DNA of 64,000 nucleotides from Callipepla californica brunnescens. Taxonomy: Eukaryota > Chordata > Aves > Galliformes > Odontophoridae. The position numbers were made by a program, and so were the translations under genes. Positions 10,112 through 23,300 of this stretch are shown piece by piece. Within the stretch, counting starts at the first letter, position 1, and each line of letters starts with the position of its first letter. Below the pieces are notes generated by a model. That model was not told the DNA's origin. It made no database searches and was given only the letters and a program-made list of their open reading frames with translations. Location of the stretch: positions 95,634,530 to 95,698,529 of the forward strand of contig JALIRH010000001.1 of assembly GCA_023055505.1 (NCBI GenBank). Reading direction: 5' to 3'.

Positions 10112-11387
10112 CAACATAAATGTTTTTACTTTCTTTTCATTTGAAAGTACTCTTGGCGTAACTTGTTCTCGGTGATGGAAATGTCACAGGTAGGGTATGT
10201 ACAGAAGGTTTAAGTTTCAATGTGTTTCTCATGTCAATACTCTTACCACAGAGTACACCTTAAAATGCAGAGATACCGAGCTACTGCAAGATTTAATCAG
10301 AACAGATAATCTGTCATCTGCTCCATCTCCTGCCTCTTTCTCTGCTCTGTTCAGACAATTTGGATAGATGAATACAGAATATCTATTCTAGGCTCGTCAT
10401 GTGATTATAGCCTATTCAGTGTCTCTTTCCTGAATCATCATCTTTGGAGATAAAAAAAAAAATCCCTTGAACAAAAACACATTTTCTACAAAGAACTGCC
10501 GCATTCTGTGGCATCTTTAAAATTATGATATGCAAGAAGAGCAATAGAACATTTTATGAATAGGTTAGCATTACATTTTAAGTTCTAAATCTCAAATGAA
10601 TTTCTCAAATGAAAAGACTTCTATTTAATGTTTGTAAACAAGTTGTCTTATTTCTATTAAGTTCATTAAAACTTTTCCAAGATTATAATTACACTTTTAA
10701 AATCTTGTACAAATTGAAAGACTATGTCCAAATTAACTGAAATACATGTTTAACAGATATGAAAACTAAATTCCATGGGCGTTTTATAGTCTTCTCAGCT
10801 ACTGATTATATACTGATTAATAAAATATAGAACAACCATGTAAATATGTATGTATATTTCAGATGCAAGAAAAAGAAATTGTCAGGATCCATTATTCTAA
10901 TGATATATAGTAAGGAAATTTCATCATCTAAATGCACTCTGATCCTAGATTGTATTTGAACACCTTTTTGACCAGGCCATACAAGTAGGAAATTGTTGAT
11001 TTTGTATTTTTTTGCCAACAGAATTATTTTTTCCACCTTCTCATTTAACAACAAGTAAGAACTAACATGTAGCTCAATCTTTTCCATATTGGAGTAAAAG
11101 TCCATGCTTCCTTACCCAATAACTCCACAGCTTCAGTATTCTCATTCATACAAATGCGTTAGAGAGATACAAAAAGAATGATTTGTGGAACGTGTTTTAG
11201 GTTTTTTTTTTTCCAATGAGGAGGAGGCCATTAAGCCTGGAAGAATTCCAGACACTGATAATCATCAGTACTTCTGGGGTTGTTTCATAACTTTGCAGTT
11301 GTAATTTTGGCTATGATTAGCAGTCCCAGAGATACTGCTTAGTCTGTTTTTGTTTTTCTGTTGGATCAGATAGGACGGACTTTTCTC

Positions 11388-11426
11388 AAAAAAATAAAAT
11401 AAAATAAAATAAATAAATAAATAAAC
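11388..11426 (+). repeat. (AAAAT)n/(AAAT)n simple repeat
   Basis: AAAAT units pass into AAAT units over about 39 bp. Confidence 0.85.
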
Positions 11427-12126
11427 AAGCCTGTCAGGGGAGTGAGGGAAAGGGTTGCATCTTTCAATCAATGCCGTGTCAATTCCACTTAGGACAAATT
11501 TCAGGCATTCACCATTCTGATACTTCTCCAGCTGCCTGAACTGTGAGTTGTTAAAAGACCAGAGCATGAGCCATAAAATGTGTCTGTGGGTGTTAGCTAA
11601 CAATTTGCAGGTGCATATCATCCCAGTAAAGCTTTCAAATTACATGCAATTTATAAAGTATGTTTGAAACTCATAACGGTTATGTCTGAGCAAATCAGTA
11701 TCTTTTTTTGGCTTCAGTTTCTAAAAGTCTCAAGTTGATGGGGGAGGAGACAAGAAGGCAAGGTATAGTTTCAAGCATACAAAAGTCAGAGAAAAAGTTT
11801 TTCCACTCAGTTGTTCAAAAATGATTTAGGAAAGGAAGAAATATTGTTCCAAATACTTTTAATGTACGTGTTCAATAGTGCATCTGGAAGGAGCACGGCA
11901 AGAAATATTTCTCAGAATAAAAGCTGAAATTAGGAATGAGTAGTGATTTGTGTAAAATGAAGATCTACAAATATTCACCAATTATGAACCTAATCTTAAG
12001 TGAGATTGATGCCTGTATTCCATCCTTATTTCTATATTTCCATCCTTAAAATTGGTTCAAGTACAGAAACAAGGACAAGCAGTTCTAATTGTTAAACTTC
12101 TCATGGGTTTCCAGTCTTGCTTTAAA

Positions 12127-12163
12127 AAACAACAACAACAACAACAAAACAGCAACAACAAAA
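12127..12163 (+). repeat. (CAA)n simple repeat
   Basis: Imperfect CAA trinucleotides over about 37 bp. Confidence 0.85.
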
Positions 12164-14251
12164 ACAGGTTAACTTGCTCCTTTCTTTTTATGGAATACCC
12201 ATGTCACGGAGGTCCTTTTACCAATTGTTCTAAATTGCACAGCTGATAGAATTCTATAGTAGAGGAAACTTGAAACTCCAGAACCTTGTCATTTAATTCC
12301 AAAGTAGTCCACTGGTCAAGACTATAGGGGTAATGTTTAAAACAACCATTGTATTACTGATGGTGAGTGCCCTCCTAGGCATATTGGGTAGGATTCATTC
12401 TATCCATAGAATGGGCAGATTCATTGCAATTGTCTGCATCCAGGCTAGCCATTCCCTGTCTGTATGCCTTGTGTACTAAGAGTGTAAAGTTAGAAGAAGT
12501 ATTGACCACAACTAAAAATGTATAACTAAATAAACTTCTTTTTAATAACTAACAACAGAGGCTGAACACTTTCTAGGCTTTAGAGAGGAAACAAATGGTA
12601 ATGATGGTAGGTACAGAATATATTTAAAGACAAGATGAACTGGAGATTCTTGTAGAGCAGTAGTGACAGACGGCATGCTAGCAACTTGGACTGGAGAAAA
12701 TGATTTTCTTAAATTATTGAAAACTTTAATCTGGTTTTAGATTTATATATAGGCATGTAACTGACAGCATCTGGACACTGTTCAGTATTAAATTGCAATT
12801 ATACCTGGTTTAATACCATGTTATGTTGTCATAGCTAGAATTAAGATAATGAATTATATTTTAATTACTAATTGTTAGCTAGTTATTCAAGCACAATGGG
12901 TTACTACCATTCCTTTCAGTGTAGTATTTAAGCAACATAAAAAAGCTTGAATAGACAAATGTAGATACATGTATATTGATATGGAACCAGAGCTTACAGG
13001 GGTATGATGATGAACTCTGAAAGCAGACTCATAAAAGAATGTCATGCAATGTTTAAGGATGTTTCAAGTATATTTGGTGATGACAGTTAAAATCCAATTA
13101 TTTCCACAAATCACAAAAACATCACTCTTAAGATAAATGCTGTCAAAGAGCAATCACCTTTTAGAAAAATGTGTATTTACTCAAAGGAGCAATGTAGAAT
13201 TTGAGGTGTGGGACAAACTAGCATAAAAGAATATTTAGGAAAAATAATATGTTTCTCTTTGGAATGATGATGAAAAGTACATTTTCACAGAGTAATTGAA
13301 AAAGCTACATTTTCTTTGCAATATGGAATAACGGAATGACAAATAAAGCACAAGATCAAGGTTTGTAAACCTTCAGATTTTGTCTTAAAGTTTCTATGTC
13401 ATCAGAAATATTGCCATAAGAAAATTTGAATGTGAAACAACTTACATATCCCAAGCTGCACTTTATCATTTTCAGACATATTTATGCTTGACTGGCAATG
13501 TTATTAACATTAGGAAAAAAAAAAAAAAAAGTAGTAGCAAAAAAGTTGCTATAATGATTAAAAACATCAATTATTTCCCAACAAGTCTATTTATACTGTT
13601 CACTTTGAAACATAAATAGCACACATTTAAATGCTGAAGATAGCCCTAAAAAAAGGAAATAAAAAGAACAGGAAAATGTCTTTTTTTTTTTTTTTACTCA
13701 AACATTGTGCAGTTTTCCCTTCGTCTGGCTATTTTCCTTTTATTTCTATTTTATTAAAACATTTAACCTCAGAACTCCACTGAGAAACAACCTTTGCCAT
13801 TCTGACAGAGCCTGGGGACATGGAGCGGAAAAGCAATAGATGATCTTCTTTACAGTCTTGTAATACAGGTAAAAAGCAAATAACACACATGGGAAACAGG
13901 TATACACAGATTTTTAGCTCATTCCACAAGACTGAAATGTAGGATAGTTAACCTCACTGCAGTGAGCGCAGCAATTCAGGTTTACCCATCTCTGTAAAGT
14001 ACCTGGGACCTTTGAGTAAAAAGAGAAATGCAAATGCTAAACTCTATTTTTACATTACTATAGAAATCCAGAATAAAGTTCCAGGACTGTTTATTAGTAG
14101 GAAAAAATTAGAAGAAAAATAATAATAATAATAAAGAATTAAAGAATAACTTGAAACGGAAGAATTAAAAGCAAGAGAAAAACCAAGAAAAAAAAAAGAA
14201 AGAAAAAAAAAAGCCTTCAAACTGTGCACACTAAGGACTCTAAGGTTTTTC

Positions 14252-14313
14252 TGGTGGTGGTGGTGGTAGTGGAGTTTGGTTTTGGTTTGGTTTGTTTTTT
14301 TGTTTTTGTTTTT
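14252..14313 (+). repeat. (TGG)n followed by G(T)n-rich simple sequence
   Basis: Six to seven TGG units are followed by GGTTT/GTTTTT-type low-complexity sequence. Confidence 0.75.
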
Positions 14314-14606
14314 AAAATGGTTCCTAATTTTATGTGTTTCTCTGAGAGAGTTTCATATGCAAAGTTTATGGTCTAGGACAGTTTGTCAGATCTCAAGAGG
14401 GTTTACAGTAATACTGTCTCTCTGAGATTTCTTGGAGCTTTAGTAACTCATGTTTTTTATTCCCAAAAAATAAAATAACATCATCTTCTATCATATTTTG
14501 TTCAGAAGTAAATGACAATGCTTTTCTTTATTGTCACCATCAAGATTACATTTTTTAAGAAAAATCAGAAAATCCCTAATTTTTATTCATTTATTAGAAA
14601 GCTACT

Positions 14607-14650
14607 TTGCTTTTGACAAAAAAAGTCTGTTGCTTTTGACAAAAAAAAAA
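14607..14650 (+). repeat. Short direct duplication, TTGCTTTTGACAAAAAAA unit
   Basis: The 18 bp unit at 14607-14624 recurs at 14630-14650 with a longer A run, separated by 5 bp. It is a small local duplication. Confidence 0.75.
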
Positions 14651-16450
14651 TAGAAAGAATAAAAAAATAGAAGAGACAATAGTAAATATTTATATTATGG
14701 GAAATATGTTAACCTGATGTATAATATCAAGGAACTTCTAAATGGAAGTAAATGCAATTTTTGTCATTATTCTAAATAGTTAACCTTTCATTTATCTGTA
14801 TGTATTAAAAAATAGGCGTCACAAGGCCTGCCCTTTTTATCCACCTAGGGACTGTGAAACTGATTATTGTTGAGTAACCAGTTGAATGTTGTTTTTACAC
14901 TGACTGATAGTTATACAGATAACTAAGACAGAAGATGAGTACTTTCAGGTTTATCTTGCTATCATATTTTCATTGCAGCTTGATAAATTATATTGCCCTA
15001 GAATCTGATTCAGCAGACTGCCAATTATTCTATGGCCAGTAGCTGAGAAATGAGGGAACTCAGCCTTAAGGAGTGTCATGCCCCAGTTCTGTCTTGAAAA
15101 AAATCTGCTCTTTATTTCTATAATCGTTCAGATTTTATCTCTTTTTTTTTAATCCCTTGCTATTCATTTCCTTTAGTCATCACACTAGCACTTAGCACAC
15201 TGGCATAAATGCCTGTATTCACTCTGTTTATCTTAAAAATTTAATTACCACACCAAAATTAATCCAGGCTTTAGTACCTAAGAAATAAACTGCCTGCTGG
15301 AGGTGGCAGTCTTGACTTTGTTAAGAGTCTTGAATCAACTCTGTCCCTGTAGACCTGCAACCCAACAGAAACTACATTGCCAGGCCTCAGAACTGTGACT
15401 TGTCAGGTTTGCTTTATCCAAAATTTCCTTTCCTTCCTGGAGCTCTGTTTGCATTTGGCTTAGCTGTAACAGCAGGTTTTTCTAATGATGAGTTGGCTAT
15501 GCTTATTTTGTATATTTTGCTTTCCATATAGTACAACCAAAATTTAAAATACATAAAAATAACTGGTAGCTTTTCTATATAGGAAAAGTTATTTAGGAGT
15601 TTAACAGACATATAGTGAATCATATAGAAATATAGGCCTTGTATAAAAGCAGATACTTGAGAAATGGGGACATAAGAAGTAGGATAGAGGACAGAGGAGC
15701 ACAGACATGGGGTGATTAGAGTCAGGGCAGAGGCTGACTCTGGAAACCCTTTAGCTCTGAACCCTCCAGCAGCCACTTAAAGAAATGCAGATCTGGGTCT
15801 GAACAAAACTGGCTTCAGTGGTAACACAGAACAAGGAGTAAGTATATAATTATGTAAAATACATCATGTAAAGAAAATACATATCGTATATAAGAATTCA
15901 TTACAGAATTGCAGACAAGTGAAAAAAGAGCAAACTATAAAGTATTATATGTTAACAAGCATACAAAAAGTGGACCCTAGAGTGAGGAAGATGAAAACAC
16001 ATCAAGGTCCTCTCCTGTGGAGAGGTGACATCTAATAGATGATGAGAACTGGCCTTGCTGAGACTTAAAAGTCCTATGTTATAAGACACAAAGAAACAAT
16101 TACTGTCTCTGGTTAATTAACAATGAAGATCCAAAAATAGACAAACAGAAATAAAATGGAGGGGAAAAGAAGTTGTTATTAAGTGCTATTACACCCATAA
16201 ATGGCTTCCTTGGACATATTACAGTGGAGAATCTCAATGGCATGTCTGACTTTTTCAAAGGCAAATTCCTTAAGAAAAAGAATTCGTATTTTTAAAGCTT
16301 TTTGATCACATTAAAATTCTCTCTTCTCGGTACAACATGTTAACGTTTTGTTATGAATAGAAGGAGTACATTTTAATAGCTCATTGTGAAGTTCATAAGA
16401 GGATCAAATGCCTAAATATTATTTTGAGTATTATTTTTAATTCTCTCCAG

Positions 16451-16511
16451 CTCATTTCCTTCTTCTCTGCTGATATCATTAAAAAGTCTGCCAAGAGCAC
16501 GCCAGCAAATG
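16451..16511 (+). other. Candidate internal exon of an unknown gene
   Basis: A 61 bp segment is bounded by a good acceptor (pyrimidine-rich TTCTCTCCAG ending at 16450) and a strong donor (G/GTAAGTACT from 16512). Frame 1 is open and reads SFFSADIIKKSAKSTPAN, with a one-base remainder before the donor. Composition in its 3' half is richer in G and C than the flanks and includes a CpG. The length is typical of a small cassette exon. I do not recognise the peptide. A second frame is also open, and decoy splice pairs of this quality do occur by chance in 64 kb, so this may equally be non-coding or a lncRNA exon. If real, the surrounding DNA is a large intron on the + strand. No partner exon was found in the window. 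Confidence 0.3.
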
Positions 16512-16944
16512 GTAAGTACTCAAATAATGAACATCTCATCCAATGTTTTGTGGATAACTAGGGGATTATAAGTCATCAAGACTAAGGCCACCTTTTATTA
16601 ACCATAAATTTTTCACTTGTGTAGACTTTTATTACCTCAGGTTCCCAATATTTTAAAAGTTTTTAAAAGCATATAAATATTTCTAACTTTTAATATTCAT
16701 TGCTCCAATATGAGCATAAAACAACCTTCCATCAGATCCTTCCCAAATTATTTCTTGTCATTTATGGTTAACAGTTTAGTTCCATCAACATAGATAAAGC
16801 TGATAGTTGGCTGGTTACAGCTAGTGGTAGGTTTACTTCCTATTCCAATAGAAATTAAAAAAAATAAAAATAAAAATAAAGAGATACATTAAGTGACTTA
16901 TTTATTAGAAAGGTTTCACATCATTCTATGGGAAATAAAAGAAA
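16512..16944. other. Non-coding stretch, no recognised feature
   Basis: AT-rich, ending in an A-rich low-complexity patch near 16855-16880. Nothing else was recognised. Confidence 0.5.
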
Positions 16945-18798
16945 AAGATCTTGAGGGTTATTGTACCAACAAAGAATAAAATCAGGAAGCTTAATTTTAG
17001 GAAATCCGAATTCCAGCTCTTTAGGGAGTTATTCAACAAAAGCCCCTGGGAACCTGTCCTCAAGGACAGGGGATTGAAGAGATGTGGCAGGTCTCAAAGA
17101 AAGCTCTCCTTAGGGAACAAGAGCTCTGCATCCCCAGGTGTAAGTCGGGTTAGGCCATTAGAAGACGGCATGAGACTGTCATGGCTGAAATGGGACCTAC
17201 TCATCAAACTGGAATGCAAGAAGAAAATGCACAGGTAATCTGCGAAAAGTATAGGGATGCTACTAGGCTATGCAGAGATAGGGTCAGGAAGGCCAAGGCC
17301 CAACTGGAATGGGACTTGGCTAGGGAAGCAAAGGATAAGAAGGACTTCTATGGGTTCATCAACTGGAAAGGAAAAGTCCTGGAGGGTGTACACTCTCTAA
17401 TGAGGAACACAGCCAGGCTAGTAACAAAAAACAAGGTGAAGGCTGAGTATTGAACTTTTTTTGCCTTGGTCTTCACTGGCAACTGCTTTACACACAGCCT
17501 TTGAGCAGATGACTCAGAAGGTGGGAGTTGGGGGGTGTGATGCCCCTCTGGCTGTAAAGATCAAGATCATGGCTGCCTGAGGAATCTGAACATCCAATAA
17601 GTCCATGGGTCCCAATGAGATGCACCAAGAGTTCTCAAGGAATTGGCTGACAGAGTCACCAAGCCACTGTCGATGATATTTGAAAATTAATGGTGATCAG
17701 TTGAAGTCCCTGGTGACTGGAAAAAAAGCAATGTCACATCCATTTTTAAGAAGGGTAGAAATGACCCAGGGAACTAACAACCTGTCAGTGTCTGTATGGA
17801 GATCAGTGATGAGTGGTGTCCCTCAGGAGTCAGTCAGTACAGGGGCAAATTCTCTTTAACGTCTTCTTCAGTGACACTGACTGTGGGATCTACCCTCAGC
17901 AAATCTGTGGATGACAGTAAGCTGTGTGGTGTGGTTGACACTACTGAAGGATGGGATATCACCCAGAGAGACCTAGACAGACTTGGACAGCTTAGGATAA
18001 CCTCACGAGACTTAATAATAACTCCACGTGCAAGATCTTTCACCTGGGTTATGGCAGCTCCTTCTGTCAGTACAAATGGGAGGAATGTGAGAACAGCACT
18101 GCCAGAAAGCACTTGGAGATAATGGTGGATAGGAAACTGGAGATGAGTCAGCAACGTGCCCTCACAGCCCAGAAAGCCAACTGTATCCTGGGCTGCATCA
18201 AAAGCAGCATGTTAAGCTGGTTGAAGGAAGTGATTTTCTCCCTCTACTCTGCACTGGTGAGACCTCATCTGGAGTATTGCATCTAGATATGGAGTCCTCA
18301 GTACAGAAGAGAAGTGAGCCTGATAAAGTGCATCCAGAGGAGGGCCACAAAAATGATCTAAGGGATGGAACATCTCTCCTACGAGGACAGGCTGAAAGAG
18401 CTGGGACTGTTCAGCCTGTAGAAGAAAAGGCTCCAGGGAGACCTGGTAGTGGCCTTGCAGTATCTAAAGGGGAGGCTATAAGAAAGCAGGGGACAGACTC
18501 TTTAACAGGATCTGTGGTGACAGGGGAAGGGGAAATGGCTTTAGATGAAAAGAGGGGAGATTTTGATTTGGTATAGGGAAAAAGATTTTTACAATAAGAA
18601 TAGTGAAGACTGAAACAGGTTGCCCCAGATGCGGTGGATACCTGGACCTTGGAGATATTCAAGGTCAGGCTGGATAGGGCTCTGAGCAATCTGATAATCT
18701 AGTCTAGCTGTGGACATCCCTGTTCATCACGGGGGAGTTAGACTAGATGACATTTAAAGGTCCTCTCCAGCTCAAAAGATTTTATGATTCTATGAACT
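16945..18798 (+). mobile_element. CR1 LINE fragment E (ORF2 connector to 3' end, reverse-transcriptase core missing)
   Basis: The 5' part translates to the ORF2 connector (LNFRKSEFQLFRELFNKSPW, then DATRLCRDRVRKAKAQLEWD near 17250-17310). It reaches the start of the reverse transcriptase at a NNLSV block near 17775-17790, where CR1 usually reads NYRPVSL. It then jumps to the SGVPQGS-type block near 17818, skipping about 100 residues of fingers and palm. The remainder follows CR1 through a degraded FADD box (SVDDSKL, about 17903-17923) and [17 protein letters not shown] sequence at 18245-18285. The 3' UTR ends in TTTTATGATTCTATGAA near 18780-18796. Many frameshifts show that it is dead. Confidence 0.92.
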
Positions 18799-19764
18799 GT
18801 GCAAGTTTCCATAACTTGTCATCATTTTCTGTCGTTCTACTCAGCAAGTCTTTTTGGAGCTAGGGAATAATTTATCATGTCTGAGTATCTATCTAATGAA
18901 CAATTTTATATAATTTCTTTCTTAGGCTATGTTGCCTTTATATTCATAAAAAAAAAAAATTCCTCATAACATAATATTTCAAAATTGATGATAATTTTGG
19001 ACTTTCACTTGGATTTATCTTTTTTGGAAATTATAATTTGATCTTTTTAGTAAAATTATAGCAAACCAAGTGAATGTGGAAAGTCAAATATGACACTGAA
19101 GATTTTTTCCTTTAGCCCTAGTGAATGTTTAAATACCAGACAGTTATTATGGTTCAAAGATTAGTCAAACATAAGGACATCTGACAGCCCACAATCAGAA
19201 TGAATTGATAATATCAGTCTGTATATCATCCATCAAAGAAAACCATCCTCTGGATTGATATGAATTTGCAGTGTTCTTCATTTAGTTTCATTTTTCATTC
19301 AAACTAAATGTAATAGATTTTTACATGCAATTTGTTTGTTTGAGGTTTTTTGTTAGTTTGTCTTTTGATTCAGCATTTTAGACCTATTTGGCTGGATACT
19401 CAGTTGCCAACTTTCATTACTCTAGGAAGATCCAGGCAGCTGAGTATTTGCCAGCAGTGTAATTGGACTGTTTCATGGAATCTGATCAACTTCAAATTGA
19501 TCAAATTGTGGTAGAAAAGCATAAGGAAAAGTCCATGTAATTTATGTGCAGTATCATTTATGCATTTATCAAATGTATCTGACGTAATCAAAATAAACAA
19601 TACCACCTGTGCATTTTCAGCACAACAGGACTGCTGTATTTCTTTTCAGAAATTCTGACTCAAACGTTATCGTGAGACAATTTAGAGTAAGAATTTGTAT
19701 TTAAGAAGTTCTTCAAAAAGGGTCAGTCGCATCCCAGGGTGCTCTAAACACAACATAACTAGGT
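18799..19764. other. Non-coding stretch with one short hairpin
   Basis: AT-rich with no repeat family recognised. A 10 bp inverted repeat lies at 19279-19310 and is listed separately. Confidence 0.5.
19279..19310 (+). repeat. Perfect 10 bp inverted repeat with 12-base loop
   Basis: CATTTAGTTT at 19279-19288 is the reverse complement of AAACTAAATG at 19301-19310. The stem is too short for a microRNA precursor. It is AT-rich and may be chance. Confidence 0.5.
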
Positions 19765-20316
19765 AGTAAATGGAAGAGATTGGTCTACTCAGCACTGGCA
19801 CAGCCTCACACTGAGTACAGTTTTGAGCAAAGCAGTATCAGGAAGAAATAGAACTATTAGTGTCCAAAGGAGAGCAACAAAGATGGTGAAAGGTCCAGAG
19901 GGGAAGATGTACGATCAGCCTGAGTTCATTTGGTTTGTTCAGGCTAGAAAAGAGAAGGATAAGGGGAGGCCTCATGGTGGCCTACAGCTCCTCACAGAGA
20001 GCAGAGGGTCAGTGCCGAGCTCTGCTCTCTGTGACAGTGACAGCACACAAGGGAACGGAATGGAGCTGCGTCGTTGAAGGGTCAGGTCAGGTACTAGGAA
20101 ATGGTTCTCCACTGAGAGGGTGGTCTGGCACTGGAACAAGCTCCCCAGGGAAGTGGTCATGGCACCAAGCCTGCTGGAGTTTAAGAAGCATTTGGACAAC
20201 ACTCTCAGACATATGGTTTAACTTTTAGGTAGTCTTGTGTGGAGCCAGGAATTGGACTGTATACGATCCTTGTGGGTCCCTTCCAACTTGGGGTTTTCTG
20301 TGATTCTATGATTCAC
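19765..20316 (+). mobile_element. CR1 LINE fragment F, 3' end (different subfamily from E)
   Basis: This fragment starts in the ORF2 thumb region (TCTACTCAGCACTGGC) and continues with RRATKMVKGPE (19872-19904). It then runs through the C-terminal block (SGTGTSSPGKWSWHQACW in a shifted frame at 20120-20180) into a 3' UTR with TGTGGGTCCCTTCCAACTTG. It ends GTGATTCTATGATTCAC at 20298-20314. The GGGAACGGAATGGAGCTGCG segment near 20052 and the extended 3' UTR differ from copy E, so the two are independent insertions. Confidence 0.9.
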
Positions 20317-23300
20317 AAACTACAGTCAGTGTTTTCAGGGTAACAAGGAGGGTAAAAAAGGGGGGTAAAGTAAAAGTTATAAGGAGGAACGTGGTGATAA
20401 TACCAAGTAGGCAAAGTCCAATCTCAGTAGCATAAGCATAGAAATCAACTGAGAAATAACAATTATTTGGAGCTCCTTTATGACCTGTAACATTTAGAAT
20501 CAAAACTTTCTTTACTCTCCTTGGGTAGAGTGTGAGTAACAACTGTGCCTAGAATGTCACATAACTTACCTCTGTGGTTTACTTCCAGTTTACTTCAGAT
20601 CCTTGTTCCCAGATCATTTTCACTATACTGACAACTTAAGTCCTGGTCTCTTTTGGAAAGAAAACTAATAATTTTCTCTAGGACAAAAGAAAGAGGTATC
20701 TTTTTCTGGAAAAGACTAATCCCCAGACTACCTTTGAGAAGGGAAAGGGAGTTTTCCATCTCTGCTAGAGCATTCATCATCCTTAGTAGGTCTTTCACAC
20801 TCCAGCATCCCAGTTGTTCTCAATATCATTCTGTAAAACACACAACACATGCTCTGCATAATTATAGAACATTATTCTGGTGAATCCTCACATTATTTCA
20901 GACACTATAAAAAAACCAATATCTAGTCCTAAATCAAATGAATTATTATGTCTTTGAGTCCCAGGCTGCTGGGTGGGCACAAGAGAAGGCCAGTGCAGGG
21001 TAACGCAGCTGGTCAGCTCTATAAGACCATCTCTGAGCAGTGTGTATGTTGTTTTGCAGTTTCTGGCAAGATAAACAGAGATGAATCTCTGAGTGGCTCT
21101 CTTTCATATCATAGATGTAGCCAAAACACTCTTAAAACTAGCAATGTTTTTTTATCTTTAGACAGACAAAAATGTACATCTTTTCTTCATTTTTTGTAAC
21201 TTTTATAGGTCTTTACATTAACTATCTGCAGAGAAAGAAAATGTTTATATCTATATGACAAAAAGCTTTAAGAATTGAGTTCAGTGAATCATCTGCATTC
21301 AAATAATCAAGGATGTATAGAGTTTATAAGTTTTCAGAATTTTTTTTTCTTCAAAAACCTAAGAAATCAGAGGAAGATTTCTTAGAGGTGCCCATGCTGT
21401 TTTCTTCCTGACTTTCATGGGGAAAAAAAAAAAAGAAAAAAAAGCAAATGCAAATTCTACCTGCATTTGGCTAGTCTATAGACAATTATATACTCAACAT
21501 TTATATAGCTCAACACATCAATGGTACATAGATTTGGTTTTTTGGAAGTCAGTTTGCCTGGAAGTTCAAGGAAATTTTTATTAATATGGACTTTCCTAGC
21601 CTCAAAAGAAAAACAGGATCTTTAATATAATTTGTAGAAATAAATATTCCTTATTAACTATAACAGAGATGCGTACAAGTAGAATTTAGGTTATTATTTT
21701 AAGTCCTGTAATTATGAGATCTGCTTTTTTATGGTACTGTTAAATATATAAACATACATACATATATATAGTGTAATAGGAGAATACAAGTCACCATAAA
21801 AGAAAGAGTATGATGAAGAAGTGAAATGATAATATATCGAAATCAAAATGTATATTAATAGAATACGTACAACTTACTGACTCTCTGTCATGTTTTACAT
21901 TCTGTTAGTAACTGAACTGTTGGTCTTCTTCTCTGTAAGACTGGTACAAATTTCTCTTCCTCTTCTATGGATAAAATGTGCTCAGTAAGGAGCAAAGAGA
22001 AGCAAACAGATAAATCTCATAACATAAAACATTTCCTTTTGTAAAATAACCTCATAGTTGATTCAACTAAATGCTGGCCATTCGATCACTTTTCTGTGAA
22101 GTAAAGGAACAAGTGATAACAATGTAAAGATAAGAACCTGTTATAAGCACACAAAAAATTTGAAATGTAAGTCTAATTCAGTATGTTCATTGTCATAGGT
22201 AACTCCAAAAGGCAGTTCATCCTAAAAGAGTTTTAAATATATTAGAACAACACTTGCTAATTTCTTTCCAGTATATTCACAGGGAACCTAGGGTAGATGA
22301 GCTCTGTCTTCAATGCCTAGAAATCTAAATTGGAAGATAAAAAAACTCACTATAGATTAAAACCCTCTATGGAAATGTGGACCTTTGTGTGACATTGCTA
22401 ATTCAAGAATGACTTTTTAACACTTGTAAGTACATACAAGATTTCTCTTAGAGATCCCCACACATTTCCTTCGTGTCTATAAATTCCAAAACATGAGTAG
22501 CAGAGGACTAGAAAGTTCAAACACATAGTTTCATGGCAGATGCTTCTTGTAGTTCCTGCAATGGAAAGCAGTCAAAAACTTCACTTTATGTGTTATTTAG
22601 GACAGTTTTATGACTGCTCTGTATTGCTGACACGGCACAAAGTATTAAGAAGGTATCACTGCAACAGTTAAACAGGCAGTAGATATGTAAGACACAATAC
22701 TAGTAGTGGTAATTCATCCAGTCAATTGTCTAGCTTTCCTCTAGAGTGCTGGCAGATGACTAAGAAGTTATTGCCATTCTTATTTATAATTGATGCAAAA
22801 TGGTGTTAAAACATGATTAAAGGTTTTTTTGTTTGTTTGTTTGTTTTTAGCTAAGGTGCACTTCACTGGGTAGCTAGAAACGTTATGTTTCTGAGCAAGA
22901 AAGATACTAAGCCTAGGCTAGTACTGATTAGGTAATTTTGTTATGTACTTCCAAAACAATTATGTAAGACCATTTCTTAGTATCCAATACTGTAACACAA
23001 TCTACAGATAAACAACTTCAAAACCATGCAGACTACACTTACAATTAAGGCTCAAGTCTTTATCAGAAATATTGAATTGTGTCAATTTTAACATCTGTTT
23101 ACAAGAAAATGTTAAAATGCCTTGAGCAGTGTATCTGTGAAACTTTTCTTGGCCTCTTGGCAAAACCAATAATCTGTTTCATCGATTAACATGACTAAGA
23201 TCCTGCTTTCAGACTATATACCATTCTGAAAGTAATATAAAAAATCTATGTATTAGCTTTCAGGCCATGAAAACCAAGCTGTCCAATAAAAGAAAAAATG

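Larger units (their letters stand above)
10108..16450. other. Long AT-rich non-coding stretch
   Basis: Apart from the small simple repeats listed separately, I see no transposon, RNA gene or coding exon that I can support. Open frames reach 120 codons (15414-15776, minus) but show no known motif and have low-complexity AT codon usage. Confidence 0.5.
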
